Source: M55B118 sp964501715 (lineage in GTDB: Bacteria; Bacillota_I; Bacilli_A; Izemoplasmatales; Izemoplasmataceae). From it: a DNA stretch of 64,000 nucleotides. The stretch's first letter is position 1, and each line of letters starts with the position of its first letter. Under the pieces are notes generated by a model. The model saw nothing but the letters and a program-made list of their open reading frames with translations, was not told the origin of the DNA and did not search any database. The DNA is taken from positions 1 through 64,000 of the forward strand of contig CAZCTR010000003.1 in assembly GCA_964501715.1 (NCBI GenBank), given 5' to 3'. Made by a program: the position numbers and the translations under genes. Of the stretch, positions 33,406 to 42,200 are shown piece by piece.

Positions 33406-34212
33406 ATGGCAAGACGCTGGCTCATAGCTCTGGCGGCGACCGGCTTCATCGCCCTTTATCTTCTCTGGCAAAACAACCACCTCACCGTGACCAACTACAA
33501 TGTTACCACCCATGATGAAGAACTTGAAGGCGTGCGTATCGTGCAACTCGCGGATTTGCACCACAAATCGTTTGGTGAAGACCAATTACGTCTTGAGGAA
33601 AAGGTGCTCGGCCTGGAACCCGACCTGATCGTCCTCACCGGTGACATGGTCGATGGTGATGTCACGGATGTCGAAACGCACCTTGCCTTCCTGGGAAACC
33701 TTATCGACGAAGCACCCATTTACGCGGTCAGCGGAAATCATGAACACACCTCGGACAAGATGGATGATGTGCGAAAAGTGTTTGATGATCTCGGCGTCGT
33801 CCTTTTGGAGAATGAAAGCCGTCGTGTGAACGTTGAAGACACATCACTTGAACTTCATGGCGTGAGCGACCCCGTCAGTTTCAAAAGCGAGGAAGCTTAT
33901 CCTGAAGCGCTCCCGGATGCTTCAGATGACGCATTCGATATTCTGCTGGTGCACAGACCGGCCTACTTTGACGCCTATAGTGACAAGGATTACGACCTGG
34001 TATTGAGCGCCCATGCCCACGGAGGGATGTTCCGCCTCCCGTTTTACGGCGGCATCTATGCGCCCGACCAGGGGTTCTTCCCGGCATACACCGAGGGGCC
34101 CTACACTGAAAAAGGCACCACCATGATCCTCAGCAGGGGGCTTGGAAACAGCGTCATCCCTTTCAGGATCATGAACAGGCCCGACATCGTGCTCATTACA
34201 CTGAAGTCATGA
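33406..34212 (+). CDS. Membrane-anchored metallophosphoesterase (YkuE-like)
   Basis: Calcineurin-like phosphoesterase held by an N-terminal helix (about residues 5-20), active site probably outside or at the membrane surface. All metal motifs are present: QLADLHH (about 47), LTGDMVDGD (about 77), SGNHEH (about 109), LVHRP (about 183) and SAHAHGGMFRLP (about 204). The family cleaves phosphodiesters or phosphomonoesters; YkuE-type members with a transmembrane anchor have been linked to lipid or cell-wall substrates. 268 residues. GGAGGTG lies 5-6 nt before the ATG. Confidence 0.9.
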   Translation: MARRWLIALAATGFIALYLLWQNNHLTVTNYNVTTHDEELEGVRIVQLADLHHKSFGEDQLRLEEKVLGLEPDLIVLTGDMVDGDVTDVETHLAFLGNLIDEAPIYAVSGNHEHTSDKMDDVRKVFDDLGVVLLENESRRVNVEDTSLELHGVSDPVSFKSEEAYPEALPDASDDAFDILLVHRPAYFDAYSDKDYDLVLSAHAHGGMFRLPFYGGIYAPDQGFFPAYTEGPYTEKGTTMILSRGLGNSVIPFRIMNRPDIVLITLKS

Positions 34213-34305
34213 AGGTGTGGACAGGTCTTTTAAAAAAGCCCGATTCAGGCTATTAGCGAGTCTGACATGTTGAAACCATGAACAGCGGCATGAATATCAC
34301 CCATC

Positions 34306-34336
34306 AAAAAAAGGGCGCCCAACATACGGGGGCCCC
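34306..34336 (-). terminator. Terminator of the ABC exporter operon
   Basis: Read leftward, GGGCCCCC and GGGCGCCC pair with one internal mismatch, followed by seven T. Confidence 0.65.
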
Positions 34337-34359
34337 TAGTTTGAGATACAATTCATCAT

Positions 34360-35613
34360 TCAGCGTTTGCTGAATGCTTTTTTGATATAGAACCTGATGC
34401 GTCTGAAAAACTTCGTCTCCTCGTAGGAGAGAATCGCGACCCGATAGACCGGTGTGATGAGATACATGAATAACACCACGGTCAATGCAAGCAAGAAAAG
34501 CGAAATAAGCACCTCGAAAAGATTGATGATGCCCGAGGCGTAAGCAATCGGTGCAACGAGTGTCGAGAAAAAAGGGATGTAGGCCGCCGCTTTGACAATC
34601 GTGTCAAAACCCATCATGGGAAGGAATATGGCCATGTAAAACCCGCCGAGAATCAATAGAATGAGAGGAGCCTGGAATTGCTGGTAATCCTCCTGGGTGG
34701 TCGCGATGGCTGCAATGAGTGCCGCAAGACACAAAAACAGCAACGTGCCAAAAACCAAAAACAGCAACATGATCGCAAGAAGAGCCGGCCAGTTCGGCAT
34801 TCTGCTTGCGAGTTCGCTTAGCAGGGTAAGGGCTTCGATGTCGGGACTGCTTGAGAGCAGCCTTCCAATGAGCGAGCCGATGAAGGCGAATAGGAGAAGC
34901 AGTGCCGATTGAATGATCAAAAAAAGGATGTTATAGAGAATCTTCGTCATGAAATGGATTTTCGAAGGGACACTGGAGATGATCGTTTCAATCGCTTTTG
35001 AGGATTTCTCTTCGATGATGTCAACACCCAAAAACTGTGTGGCCATGAGAATCAGGATGAAGACCGGCAGAATGATGATGGTGCTGACTCCTTGGATGAA
35101 CGCCTGTGTCTCTTCATCCATGCCTTCCTCCCCATCACCCGGAGCGTCCATGACGCGGAACTGTCCGTAGTTTATGTTTTGATACTCGTTGAGAAAGACC
35201 TGGATGGTCGAAGTGAGCGTATTGTTCAGGCTGTTGTCCTTTGTGTATATATCGACTTCCGGTTGGCTCAGCTCAGCGGAAAAGACAAGCAGAATGTCCA
35301 ATGAACCCTCTTCCCAGAAGTCCCCGTGATCATCCAAGGTGCCTTCAGCCTCCTGGAACCGCGGTTCCTCCCGACCCATATTCAGATATTCGACCAATGT
35401 GTCTGAAAGCGGATAATCTTCATCGGTCGTTTCGTTCACAATCAGTATATCAAGCGGCTCGACTTCCTCGTCACTTCCAAAAATAGAGATAAGGGCGGGG
35501 ATGTTGATGATGATCATGATGGCAAGAGCCAAAATGGTATTGGTTATAATAAAACTTTTTCTAGCAATCCGTTTTTTGAGACCGAAAAGAAGCAAAAATT
35601 TAAATTTGTTCAC
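34360..35613 (-). CDS. ABC-2 type exporter permease (NatB/YhaP-like)
   Basis: Membrane half of an ABC exporter. The 417-residue protein has one N-terminal helix, a large extracytoplasmic domain (about residues 40-165) and a cluster of about five helices, as in NatB/YhaP. The central segment VDIIEEKSSKAIETIISSVP (about 205-224) is the family coupling region. GTG 35613 is the likely start, 14 nt inside the ATPase gene with GGGGG upstream. Substrate unknown; such pairs export sodium, peptides or antibiotics. Confidence 0.85.
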   Translation of the reverse strand: MNKFKFLLLFGLKKRIARKSFIITNTILALAIMIIINIPALISIFGSDEEVEPLDILIVNETTDEDYPLSDTLVEYLNMGREEPRFQEAEGTLDDHGDFWEEGSLDILLVFSAELSQPEVDIYTKDNSLNNTLTSTIQVFLNEYQNINYGQFRVMDAPGDGEEGMDEETQAFIQGVSTIIILPVFILILMATQFLGVDIIEEKSSKAIETIISSVPSKIHFMTKILYNILFLIIQSALLLLFAFIGSLIGRLLSSSPDIEALTLLSELASRMPNWPALLAIMLLFLVFGTLLFLCLAALIAAIATTQEDYQQFQAPLILLILGGFYMAIFLPMMGFDTIVKAAAYIPFFSTLVAPIAYASGIINLFEVLISLFLLALTVVLFMYLITPVYRVAILSYEETKFFRRIRFYIKKAFSKR

Positions 35614-36502
35614 GCAATTCCCCCACTTTCGCGATGAAGATTTCAGAGAGGCTTGCCTGTTCGACATCGAAGGTCCTGACATGGTCGCAAGTCTTTACAT
35701 AGTCAAAGACCCCTTGAATGTAGTCATCCGATTTGACTTTCACCTGGATGCCGTTCGAATTCCCGGTCACTTTGTAGACACCGGGAAGCGCCCTCAAATG
35801 TTCGCTGTCGACATCCGCATCCACATGAATGGTAAGCTTTTTAAAATCATCCTTGACTTGCTTGATATCCCCTTCTATGAGAGGCTTCCCTTTTTCAAGC
35901 ACGACAATCTTTTCACAGAAACTTTCCACGTGATCAAGCTGATGGGATGAAAAGACAATCATCTTGCCCTCGGCCTGGAATTTTCTGATCGCCTTGACGA
36001 AAAGCTCTGTGTTGATCGGGTCCAAACCGCTAAAAGGCTCGTCAAGCACAAGAAGTTTCGGGTCGTTGATGAAAGCCGAAATGAATTGGATCTTTTGTTG
36101 GTTGCCTTTGGAAAGTTCCTTGATCAGTTGAGATTTGTAATGCGGAATCTCGAAAAACTCAAGCCAGTGATCCATACGTTTGTCGATAAGGGCTTTAGGC
36201 ATGCTCTTAAGTCGTCCGATGAACCGGAAATAATCCTTGACCTTCATTTTAGTCAGAAGGGACCGTTCCTCAATCATGTAGCCAATCTCATCCACATTGT
36301 GATACCCGACCAACTCGTCAAAATAGCTGACAGAGCCCTTTGAAGGAGAAAGCAGCCCCATGATCACGCGAAAGGTTGTGGTCTTGCCCGCCCCGTTCGT
36401 ACCGAGAAGACCGAAGATCTCTCCCGGTTTGATCGTAAAACTCAGATTATCCACAGCGATGAAATCACCGTATCTCACTTCTACATCACGCACTTCTAAC
36501 AT
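35600..36502 (-). CDS. ABC exporter ATP-binding protein (NatA/YhaQ-like)
   Basis: ATPase partner of the ABC-2 permease encoded next. The 300-residue protein has Walker A GTNGAGKTT (about residue 37), signature LSKGNQQKI (about 128), Walker B LLVLDEPFSGLDP (about 146) and switch FSSHQ (about 181), and a C-terminal extension of about 80 residues typical of exporters. ATG 36502 has GGGG 8 nt upstream; the longer reading to 36538 lies over the promoter. On the minus strand TTGCTT, 17 nt, GATAAT before it is a possible promoter. Confidence 0.92.
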   Translation of the reverse strand: MLEVRDVEVRYGDFIAVDNLSFTIKPGEIFGLLGTNGAGKTTTFRVIMGLLSPSKGSVSYFDELVGYHNVDEIGYMIEERSLLTKMKVKDYFRFIGRLKSMPKALIDKRMDHWLEFFEIPHYKSQLIKELSKGNQQKIQFISAFINDPKLLVLDEPFSGLDPINTELFVKAIRKFQAEGKMIVFSSHQLDHVESFCEKIVVLEKGKPLIEGDIKQVKDDFKKLTIHVDADVDSEHLRALPGVYKVTGNSNGIQVKVKSDDYIQGVFDYVKTCDHVRTFDVEQASLSEIFIAKVGELREQI

Positions 36503-36538
36503 ATGACTACCCCTTTCATTAACCATGAATATTATCAT

Positions 36539-36925
36539 TCAATCAATGTACAAAAGCAAGTGTTTGTGTACCATAATGGACAATTTATGGAATGCTATGT
36601 ACAGTTCGCTAAGCGAATCGCAAAGCATCGCAATTCAATGAATCAAGTTGCAAAACACCATTTTTGTTGTAGCTATTGAATAAAAGCTCTTCTCATTATT
36701 TTATACAAGCATAATCTGTATCACAATAAAATCGGTTATTTATAATAATTTTACAAACAACAATAATCTGGTGGTTGATTTGTAATACAAAAGACTATAT
36801 AATAGACTTGATGACAACAAGACGTGCACACCAATTTTTGATGCCACGTCATGACAAGATAACAATTGCTGGAATCTCCGATGTGGTATTTTTTCACGAA
36901 AAATCACGGTTAAAAGGAGAGGACA
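36539..36925. other. AT-rich intergenic region between ABC exporter and hydrogenase
   Basis: No gene is supported in this 387-bp divergent region. It holds the hydrogenase promoter (36775-36803), the short perfect palindrome TTCGCTAAGCGAA at 36607-36619, and CCATAA/TTATGG arms near 36570-36590. A second AT-rich stretch lies at 36660-36775. The leader of the hydrogenase transcript is about 115 nt long. Confidence 0.55.
36775..36803 (+). promoter_or_regulatory. hyd promoter with a palindrome in the spacer
   Basis: TTGATT 36775-36780, 17 nt, TATAAT 36798-36803. The spacer contains TTTGTA-A-TACAAA (36779-36791), a perfect inverted repeat in the position of a repressor site. A redox regulator such as Rex is possible but the sequence differs from the usual TTGTNAANNNNTTNACAA. 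Confidence 0.65.
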
Positions 36926-37390
36926 ATGGAATTGAAAACCGTACTAGAAAAATACCCGAAACGCCCTGATTGTCTGATTGAATTGTTGCTCGAGTACCAA
37001 AACGGAAAACCGACACGACACTTGGAAGAAAATGAGCTCAAAAGCATCGCGGAGCACCTGCGGCTGCCAGAGAGTCATGTTTTTAGTGTCGTGTCTTTTT
37101 ATTCGTTCTTTTCCATGGAACCCAGAGGCAAACACATCATTCAGATCTGCCATGACGTACCTTGTTACGTCAATGACACTTTCAATGTCAAAAAAAGCCT
37201 TGAAGATGCGCTCGGTATCACCCTAGGCGAGACCACGGAGGACGGCATGTTCACCCTTGAGCATTCGAGCTGTCTGGGATGCTGTGACAAATCCCCTGTC
37301 ATCAGGATTGATGATGAGGTCTATGGCAACCTCACCCCGAACAAACTCAAAGCCATCATGTCAGAATACAGGAGTGGCAATCATGCTTGA
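36926..37390 (+). CDS. hydC: NAD-linked hydrogenase subunit, NuoE/HydC-like [2Fe-2S] protein
   Basis: Small electron-carrying subunit of the NAD(H)-linked [FeFe] hydrogenase. The 154-residue protein is a thioredoxin-like ferredoxin of the NuoE type with cluster ligands in CHDVPC (about residues 73 and 78) and SSCLGCCDK (about 114 and 118). The N-terminal helical part has LPESHVFSVVSFYSFF, which is conserved in NuoE. AAAGGAGAGG precedes the ATG. It overlaps the next gene by 8 nt. Confidence 0.9.
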   Translation: MELKTVLEKYPKRPDCLIELLLEYQNGKPTRHLEENELKSIAEHLRLPESHVFSVVSFYSFFSMEPRGKHIIQICHDVPCYVNDTFNVKKSLEDALGITLGETTEDGMFTLEHSSCLGCCDKSPVIRIDDEVYGNLTPNKLKAIMSEYRSGNHA

Positions 37391-38651
37391 GAAAAGACTC
37401 GTGACAGAACGCATCGGAAAGATCCGTCCTGATTCGATCCAGGACTACATTGACTCGGGTGGATATCAAACCCTTGAAAAAGTTCTCACCATGCCTCGCA
37501 TTGATGTGCTTGATGAGGTCGAAGCCTCCAAGTTGCGCGGAAGAGGCGGAGCCGGTTTCCCCGTGTCCATCAAGATGATGGGCATGGCCAAGGAAAGCAA
37601 CACCCCCAAATACATCGTCTGCAATGCGGATGAAGGGGAGCCGGGGAACTTCAAGGACCGGGTCCTCATGGAAGAGAATCCGCATCAGATTATCGAAGGC
37701 ATGATCATCGCAGCCTATGCGACGGTGGCCACGAAAGGGTTCATCTATGTACGGGGGGAATACGTCAAATCCATGCACATCTTACGGGAAGCCATCAAAC
37801 AGGCAAAAGAAAAGGGCTTCCTAGGAGAGAACATTCTGGATCATGAGTTCTCGTTCGACATTGAAATCCGCTCGGGCGCCGGATCCTATGTGTGTGGTGA
37901 GGAGTTCGCCTTGCTCGAATCGATCGAGGGGAAACCCGGACGCACCCGTGTCAAACCGCCTTTCCCTACAGAAAAGGGCCTATTTGCACATCCGACCCTC
38001 ATCAACAACGTAGAGACATTCGCGACCCTGCCTGTCATCGCGGACATGGGAGGAGACGCCTATGCCGAAATCGGCACGGACACATCCACCGGCACCAAGC
38101 TCATAAGCCTATCAGGAAACGTGAATAACAAAGGGGTCTATGAAGTGCCCTACGGTGTCCCCATGCGCACCATCATTGAAGAGCTTGGGGGCGGCGTGCC
38201 CGATGGAAGAAAAATCAAGATGGTACAACTCGGCGGCGCTTGCGGTCCGATCATTCCCGAATACATGCTGGACATGGTCATCGATTTTGAGCGTTTCGAG
38301 GAGTTCGAATCCAAAGTCGGGGCGGGTGCAATCATTGTGATCGACGATCGGCACAGCGTCTTCGATATCCTCAAGCGCACAAGTGAATTCTTCACCCATG
38401 AATCCTGCGGAAAATGCACCCCGTGCCGAGAGGGCAACATGCACCTTCTCAAAACAGTGGACAAGTTTTACAACCATCAAGCCACTCAGAAGGATTTGAA
38501 CATGCTCGAGACCATCGGGAGAGTCATGCATCAGACTTCGCTGTGCGGACTCGGACAGACCGCTCCGACAGCGGTCATCTCCACTTTGCACTATTTCCGG
38601 GGCGAATATTTGGACCGGATTGAACAAAGCACGATAGAGGAGGCTAGATGA
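37383..38651 (+). CDS. hydB: NAD-linked hydrogenase subunit, NuoF/HydB-like flavoprotein
   Basis: The NAD(H)- and FMN-binding subunit. The 422-residue protein is a minimal NuoF: KLRGRGGAGFP (about residue 46) for NADH/FMN, NADEGEPGNFKDR (about 76), GAGSYVCGEEFALLES (about 166), and a [4Fe-4S] site SCGKCTPCREG (about 340) with a fourth Cys in SLCGLGQTAP (about 384). The N-terminal thioredoxin-like domain and the C-terminal two-cluster ferredoxin domain found in Thermotoga HydB are absent, so electron wiring must differ from that enzyme. Overlaps hydC by 8 nt and hydA by 4 nt. Confidence 0.92.
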   Translation: MLEKRLVTERIGKIRPDSIQDYIDSGGYQTLEKVLTMPRIDVLDEVEASKLRGRGGAGFPVSIKMMGMAKESNTPKYIVCNADEGEPGNFKDRVLMEENPHQIIEGMIIAAYATVATKGFIYVRGEYVKSMHILREAIKQAKEKGFLGENILDHEFSFDIEIRSGAGSYVCGEEFALLESIEGKPGRTRVKPPFPTEKGLFAHPTLINNVETFATLPVIADMGGDAYAEIGTDTSTGTKLISLSGNVNNKGVYEVPYGVPMRTIIEELGGGVPDGRKIKMVQLGGACGPIIPEYMLDMVIDFERFEEFESKVGAGAIIVIDDRHSVFDILKRTSEFFTHESCGKCTPCREGNMHLLKTVDKFYNHQATQKDLNMLETIGRVMHQTSLCGLGQTAPTAVISTLHYFRGEYLDRIEQSTIEEAR

Positions 38652-40372
38652 TGGCCAATATCAAAATAAACAACATGTCTTTCAAGGTGCCTGAGGGGCT
38701 CACCATTCTCGAGGCCGCCCAGGACAACAATATCAAGATTCCCACGCTCTGTCATTATCCTGATTTGGACATCAAATCAGACTGCCGGGTGTGCGGTGTC
38801 GAGATCGCCAACCAAAAAGGGCTAGCCCCAGCCTGCTCGACCCCAGTGCGTGATGGAATGGAAATCAAAATCAATTCGCCGAGAGCGCAAAACGCCCGAA
38901 AGGCGATCATCGAGATGATCCTTGCGAACCATGACGCCAATTGCACCGCTTGCGTCCGCAACATGAACTGTGAGCTTCAGAACCTGTCCAAATCACTCGG
39001 CATCGAGGAGAACCGTTTCGATTCGGTGCTTGATGTGGTGCCCATAGAGGAATCGAACCCATCCATCGTGCGAAACCCCAACCGCTGCATCAAGTGCGGG
39101 CGGTGCGTCGATGTGTGCAAGAACGTCCAGGGCATCTCGGTCCTCGAGACGATGGGACGCAGTTTCGAAAGCAAGGTGACCCCCGCATACGGCAAGGAAC
39201 TCAAGGACGTGTTCTGCACCTATTGCGGCCAGTGTGCCTCCGTGTGTCCTGTTGGCGCGATCATGGAAAAGGACAACACCGAGGAAGTGTGGAGCGCCAT
39301 TGACGATGACCGCAAGCATGTCATCGTACAAGTGGCTCCTGCCGTGCGCGTCTCCTTGGGTGAGGAACTCAACTTCCCGCTCGGAAGCATTGTCACAGGC
39401 AAAGTTGTCTCAGCACTCAAGATGCTCGGATTCTCGAAGGTCTTCGACACCAACTTCACGGCTGACCTCACCATCATAGAAGAAGGCCACGAACTGATTC
39501 ACCGCCTGAAAAACGGCGGCAAGCTTCCCATCATCACCTCGTGTTGTCCGGGATGGGTCAAGTTCGCAGAGACAAAATTCCCCGAGCTATTGGAGTATGT
39601 ATCCACCTGCAAATCTCCCCAACAGATGTTCGGGGCGCTAGCCAAGACCTATTATGCGCAAAGGGAAGGGATCGACCCCAAAGATATCCACGTCGTGTCC
39701 ATCATGCCCTGCACTGCCAAGAAATTTGAAAGTGAACGTCCGGAGATGTCTGTCAACCAGGAGGACCCGGATGTGGACACCGTGCTCACCACGCGTGAAC
39801 TCGCGAAGATGGTCAAACAGATGGGCATCGACTTCAACAACCTGCGCGAAAGACCTTTCGACAAACCGGACGAGATGACAAGCGGCGCAGCCGCGATCTT
39901 CGGCGCTTCCGGAGGGGTCATGGAGGCCGGCCTTCGCAGCGTCAAGGAGATTCTTGAGGGAAAACATCTTGAAAAACTCGATTTCACAGAAGTCCGGGGA
40001 ATGGAAGGAATCCGCGAGGCGGAACTCACCATCAACGGTGATACGCACCGCATCGCTGTCGCCCATTCACTCGCGAACGCCCGCAAGATATCCCAGAAAG
40101 TGAAAGAAGGCACCAACCCCTATTCGTTCATAGAGATCATGGCTTGTCCCGGCGGATGCATCGGAGGCGGCGGTCAGCCTTACGGCACCACGACAAGGGA
40201 GAGACATGAACGCATCCAGTCGATCTATCAGATCGACCGTCTCAAATCCGTGCGCAAATCCCATGACAACCCTGCGGTCATGAACCTTTACAGCACCTAT
40301 TTGGGTGAACCGCTCGGTGAGCGGTCGCATACGTTGCTCCATACACACTACGTCAACCGCAAAGAGAAGTGA
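38648..40372 (+). CDS. hydA: [FeFe] hydrogenase catalytic subunit HydA
   Basis: Makes or oxidises H2 at the H-cluster. The protein has 574 residues, the length of Clostridium pasteurianum CpI. In order: a plant-type [2Fe-2S] (Cys35, 46, 49, 63), a His-ligated [4Fe-4S] (His95, Cys99, 102, 108), two [4Fe-4S] clusters (CIKCGRCVDVC about 147 and CTYCGQCASVC about 190), then L1 TSCCPGW (proton-relay Cys299, ligand Cys300), L2 IMPCTAKKFE (Cys355) and L3 MACPGGCIGGGGQPY (Cys500, Cys504). All H-cluster ligands are intact. With HydB and HydC it should form an NAD-linked, possibly electron-bifurcating complex. The maturases HydE, HydF and HydG are not in the window. Confidence 0.97.
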   Translation: MMANIKINNMSFKVPEGLTILEAAQDNNIKIPTLCHYPDLDIKSDCRVCGVEIANQKGLAPACSTPVRDGMEIKINSPRAQNARKAIIEMILANHDANCTACVRNMNCELQNLSKSLGIEENRFDSVLDVVPIEESNPSIVRNPNRCIKCGRCVDVCKNVQGISVLETMGRSFESKVTPAYGKELKDVFCTYCGQCASVCPVGAIMEKDNTEEVWSAIDDDRKHVIVQVAPAVRVSLGEELNFPLGSIVTGKVVSALKMLGFSKVFDTNFTADLTIIEEGHELIHRLKNGGKLPIITSCCPGWVKFAETKFPELLEYVSTCKSPQQMFGALAKTYYAQREGIDPKDIHVVSIMPCTAKKFESERPEMSVNQEDPDVDTVLTTRELAKMVKQMGIDFNNLRERPFDKPDEMTSGAAAIFGASGGVMEAGLRSVKEILEGKHLEKLDFTEVRGMEGIREAELTINGDTHRIAVAHSLANARKISQKVKEGTNPYSFIEIMACPGGCIGGGGQPYGTTTRERHERIQSIYQIDRLKSVRKSHDNPAVMNLYSTYLGEPLGERSHTLLHTHYVNRKEK

Positions 40373-40392
40373 CTGAAGGAAACGTTAATCCC

Positions 40393-40427
40393 AAAACCCC
40401 GCCGGCATTTGACCGGCGGGGTTTTTT
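40393..40427 (+). terminator. Terminator of the hyd operon
   Basis: AACCCCGCCGG, 7-nt loop, CCGGCGGGGTT and a T run. Confidence 0.92.
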
Positions 40428-40463
40428 GCAAAACGTGGTACAATGGACGAAAGAGGTGAAATT

Positions 40464-41213
40464 ATGGGAATTCTTGTGATCAAGTTCTTCATTGTCTTCA
40501 CGTACGGAGTCATGCTCATCATGAACATTCTTGCGAACATGGTGCCCTTTTTCGGGCGCACGACCGGGGAGGTCTCCGCACAGTTTCCGACGCTTCTGAC
40601 GCCGGCTGGGTTCGCCTTTTCCATCTGGGGATTGATCTATATCCTCTTAGGTGTCGTGACCTTCAGGCTTCTCTTGATGCCTTCAAACCTGTTCGAGGGT
40701 GACGCGTTGCGTGTTTTCGTGGTTACCTTCATCACCTCGTCCTTACTGAATGGATTATGGTTGCTTGCGTGGCACAGTCTTAGCCCTTGGCTTTCCCTTG
40801 CAGTGATCACCGGCCTGCTTTTGAGCCTGGTGCTCGCCTACCTCCATATCCCGGACCATGCTTTTCACTTAAGACCCGCCTTCAGCATCTATCTTGCTTG
40901 GATCAGCGTCGCGACCATCCTGAACGCCACCATCGCCTTCTCGACGACCGACTTCTTATCAAGAATCCCTCCTGTGCCCTATTTCATAGGGGCGCTCATG
41001 CTTGGCGTCCTGTTGGCAGGGATCATGCTTTCAAGGCGAGGGGACATCCCTTACGCGCTTGTCTTCTTGTGGGCGTATCTCGCGATATTTGTACGGCATC
41101 TCTCCGATGCGGACATGACGCTTTACGCTTCGGCGGGACTCGCGGCCATCATATTGACAGCCATGACAACCTGGACGCTTCACTCGAACGGTTTCGCACT
41201 TTATGCCGAGTGA
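40464..41213 (+). CDS. TspO/MBR-like tryptophan-rich membrane protein
   Basis: A 249-residue membrane protein with about eight helices, of the long TspO/MBR-like type common in Bacillota. The first part shows NILANMVPFFGRTTGEVS then LLTPAGFAFSIWGLIYILLG, the TspO P-x-G-x-x-F-x-I-W signature, and later LNGLWLLAWH. TspO proteins bind porphyrins and related ligands; for long members the role is unproved. ATG 40464 has AGAGGTGA 5 nt upstream. Single gene after the hyd terminator. Confidence 0.75.
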   Translation: MGILVIKFFIVFTYGVMLIMNILANMVPFFGRTTGEVSAQFPTLLTPAGFAFSIWGLIYILLGVVTFRLLLMPSNLFEGDALRVFVVTFITSSLLNGLWLLAWHSLSPWLSLAVITGLLLSLVLAYLHIPDHAFHLRPAFSIYLAWISVATILNATIAFSTTDFLSRIPPVPYFIGALMLGVLLAGIMLSRRGDIPYALVFLWAYLAIFVRHLSDADMTLYASAGLAAIILTAMTTWTLHSNGFALYAE

Positions 41214-41318
41214 CATGCCTGTTGGCATGCAACTCTCCTTGTGCGCTTGTTGGGTCGTGAATGGTTTTATGTGATATAATGGCACCAATCAACACAATGT
41301 CATATATGAGGAGTCATT

Positions 41319-41954
41319 ATGAAAAAGTTCATTTTTATCCTGATCATCATCGCAGCACTCGTCATCGGCGGTATCAGTTACGTCACCTCGAGATTCCACG
41401 AATCCGTCACCGCGGATGACCTTCCCGAGCTTGTCTATGATTCGCAAGAGACGACAGGTGAAGGCATGGAGAATACACTGTTGGAACTGTTCAACCCAAT
41501 GAGTGACGAGGACGAATACAACCTGGTCGAAAACTTCATCAACTATGTCATCTATGATTCCATCAAAGAGAACATAAACGATGAATACGACCCGCTAGGC
41601 GATTGCGAAGAGGAAGCATGTACAACCATCGTCACCTCCAATGTCGCCCAGATCGAATATGCCTATGCCCATCTCAATGAGGACAACCAACTCATCGTGA
41701 CAGTGAACGCCGTTAGGGAAGGATACCCCTCCTTCGAGACGGCAGTGCACCTCACTTTCAATGTGGAGATCGATGTGCCGGGCACCTCGCTTGTCCTCAC
41801 GCTTGTTGAGACCCACCTGGCGGATGATGAGATCTCCGAATCCATGCTCGACCGCATTTTGGGTTTCACAGACAAAGATGGGATCGAGAAAAGCGTCTCC
41901 ACGGGCACCCTCGACCTCGATGAGAAAACCTACACGTATGATTTCACCGAATGA
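41319..41954 (+). CDS. Membrane-anchored extracytoplasmic protein of unknown function
   Basis: I do not recognise this 211-residue protein. It has one N-terminal helix (about residues 3-22) with no lipobox, so it is anchored with the rest outside. The outer part is acidic, with a Cys pair in GDCEEEAC (about 93-98) that may form a disulfide, and beta-rich C-terminal repeats of alternating hydrophobic residues. GAGGAG precedes the ATG by 8 nt. A terminator follows, so it is a single-gene unit. Confidence 0.7.
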   Translation: MKKFIFILIIIAALVIGGISYVTSRFHESVTADDLPELVYDSQETTGEGMENTLLELFNPMSDEDEYNLVENFINYVIYDSIKENINDEYDPLGDCEEEACTTIVTSNVAQIEYAYAHLNEDNQLIVTVNAVREGYPSFETAVHLTFNVEIDVPGTSLVLTLVETHLADDEISESMLDRILGFTDKDGIEKSVSTGTLDLDEKTYTYDFTE

Positions 41955-42041
41955 AGGTCTGACGGCCTTTGCACATCCAAACAAGGTGATTTCAAGGGCG
42001 GTAGCCAGCTATGATGCGCATGAACGCCTATGAATGTTGAT

Positions 42042-42073
42042 GGTCCGGAAGCTTTGCTTTCCGGACCGTTTTT
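42042..42073 (+). terminator. Terminator downstream of the anchored protein
   Basis: GGTCCGGAA, loop, TTCCGGACC and a T run. Confidence 0.85.
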
Positions 42074-42155
42074 ATTGGACGGAATCAAATTCAGGCATTG
42101 TAGCCGTGATTATGCTTGGCGAGCAATGAATGGATTGATGTTTCAAAAAACATGG

Positions 42156-42180
42156 AAAAAGCCTGCCCGAAGGCAGGCTT
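42156..42180 (-). terminator. Terminator of the AI-2E family gene
   Basis: Read leftward, AAGCCTGCC, TTCG, GGCAGGCTT and TTT: a 9-bp stem capped by a stable UUCG loop. Confidence 0.88.
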
Positions 42181-42200
42181 GAAAGAACAGGGAGGGTGGG

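Noticed and set aside
36500..36545. Fur-box-like TGATAAT near the ABC exporter promoter
   Set aside because: Only one half-site matches; the other half is not an inverted TGATAAT, and the bases are explained by a -10 box.
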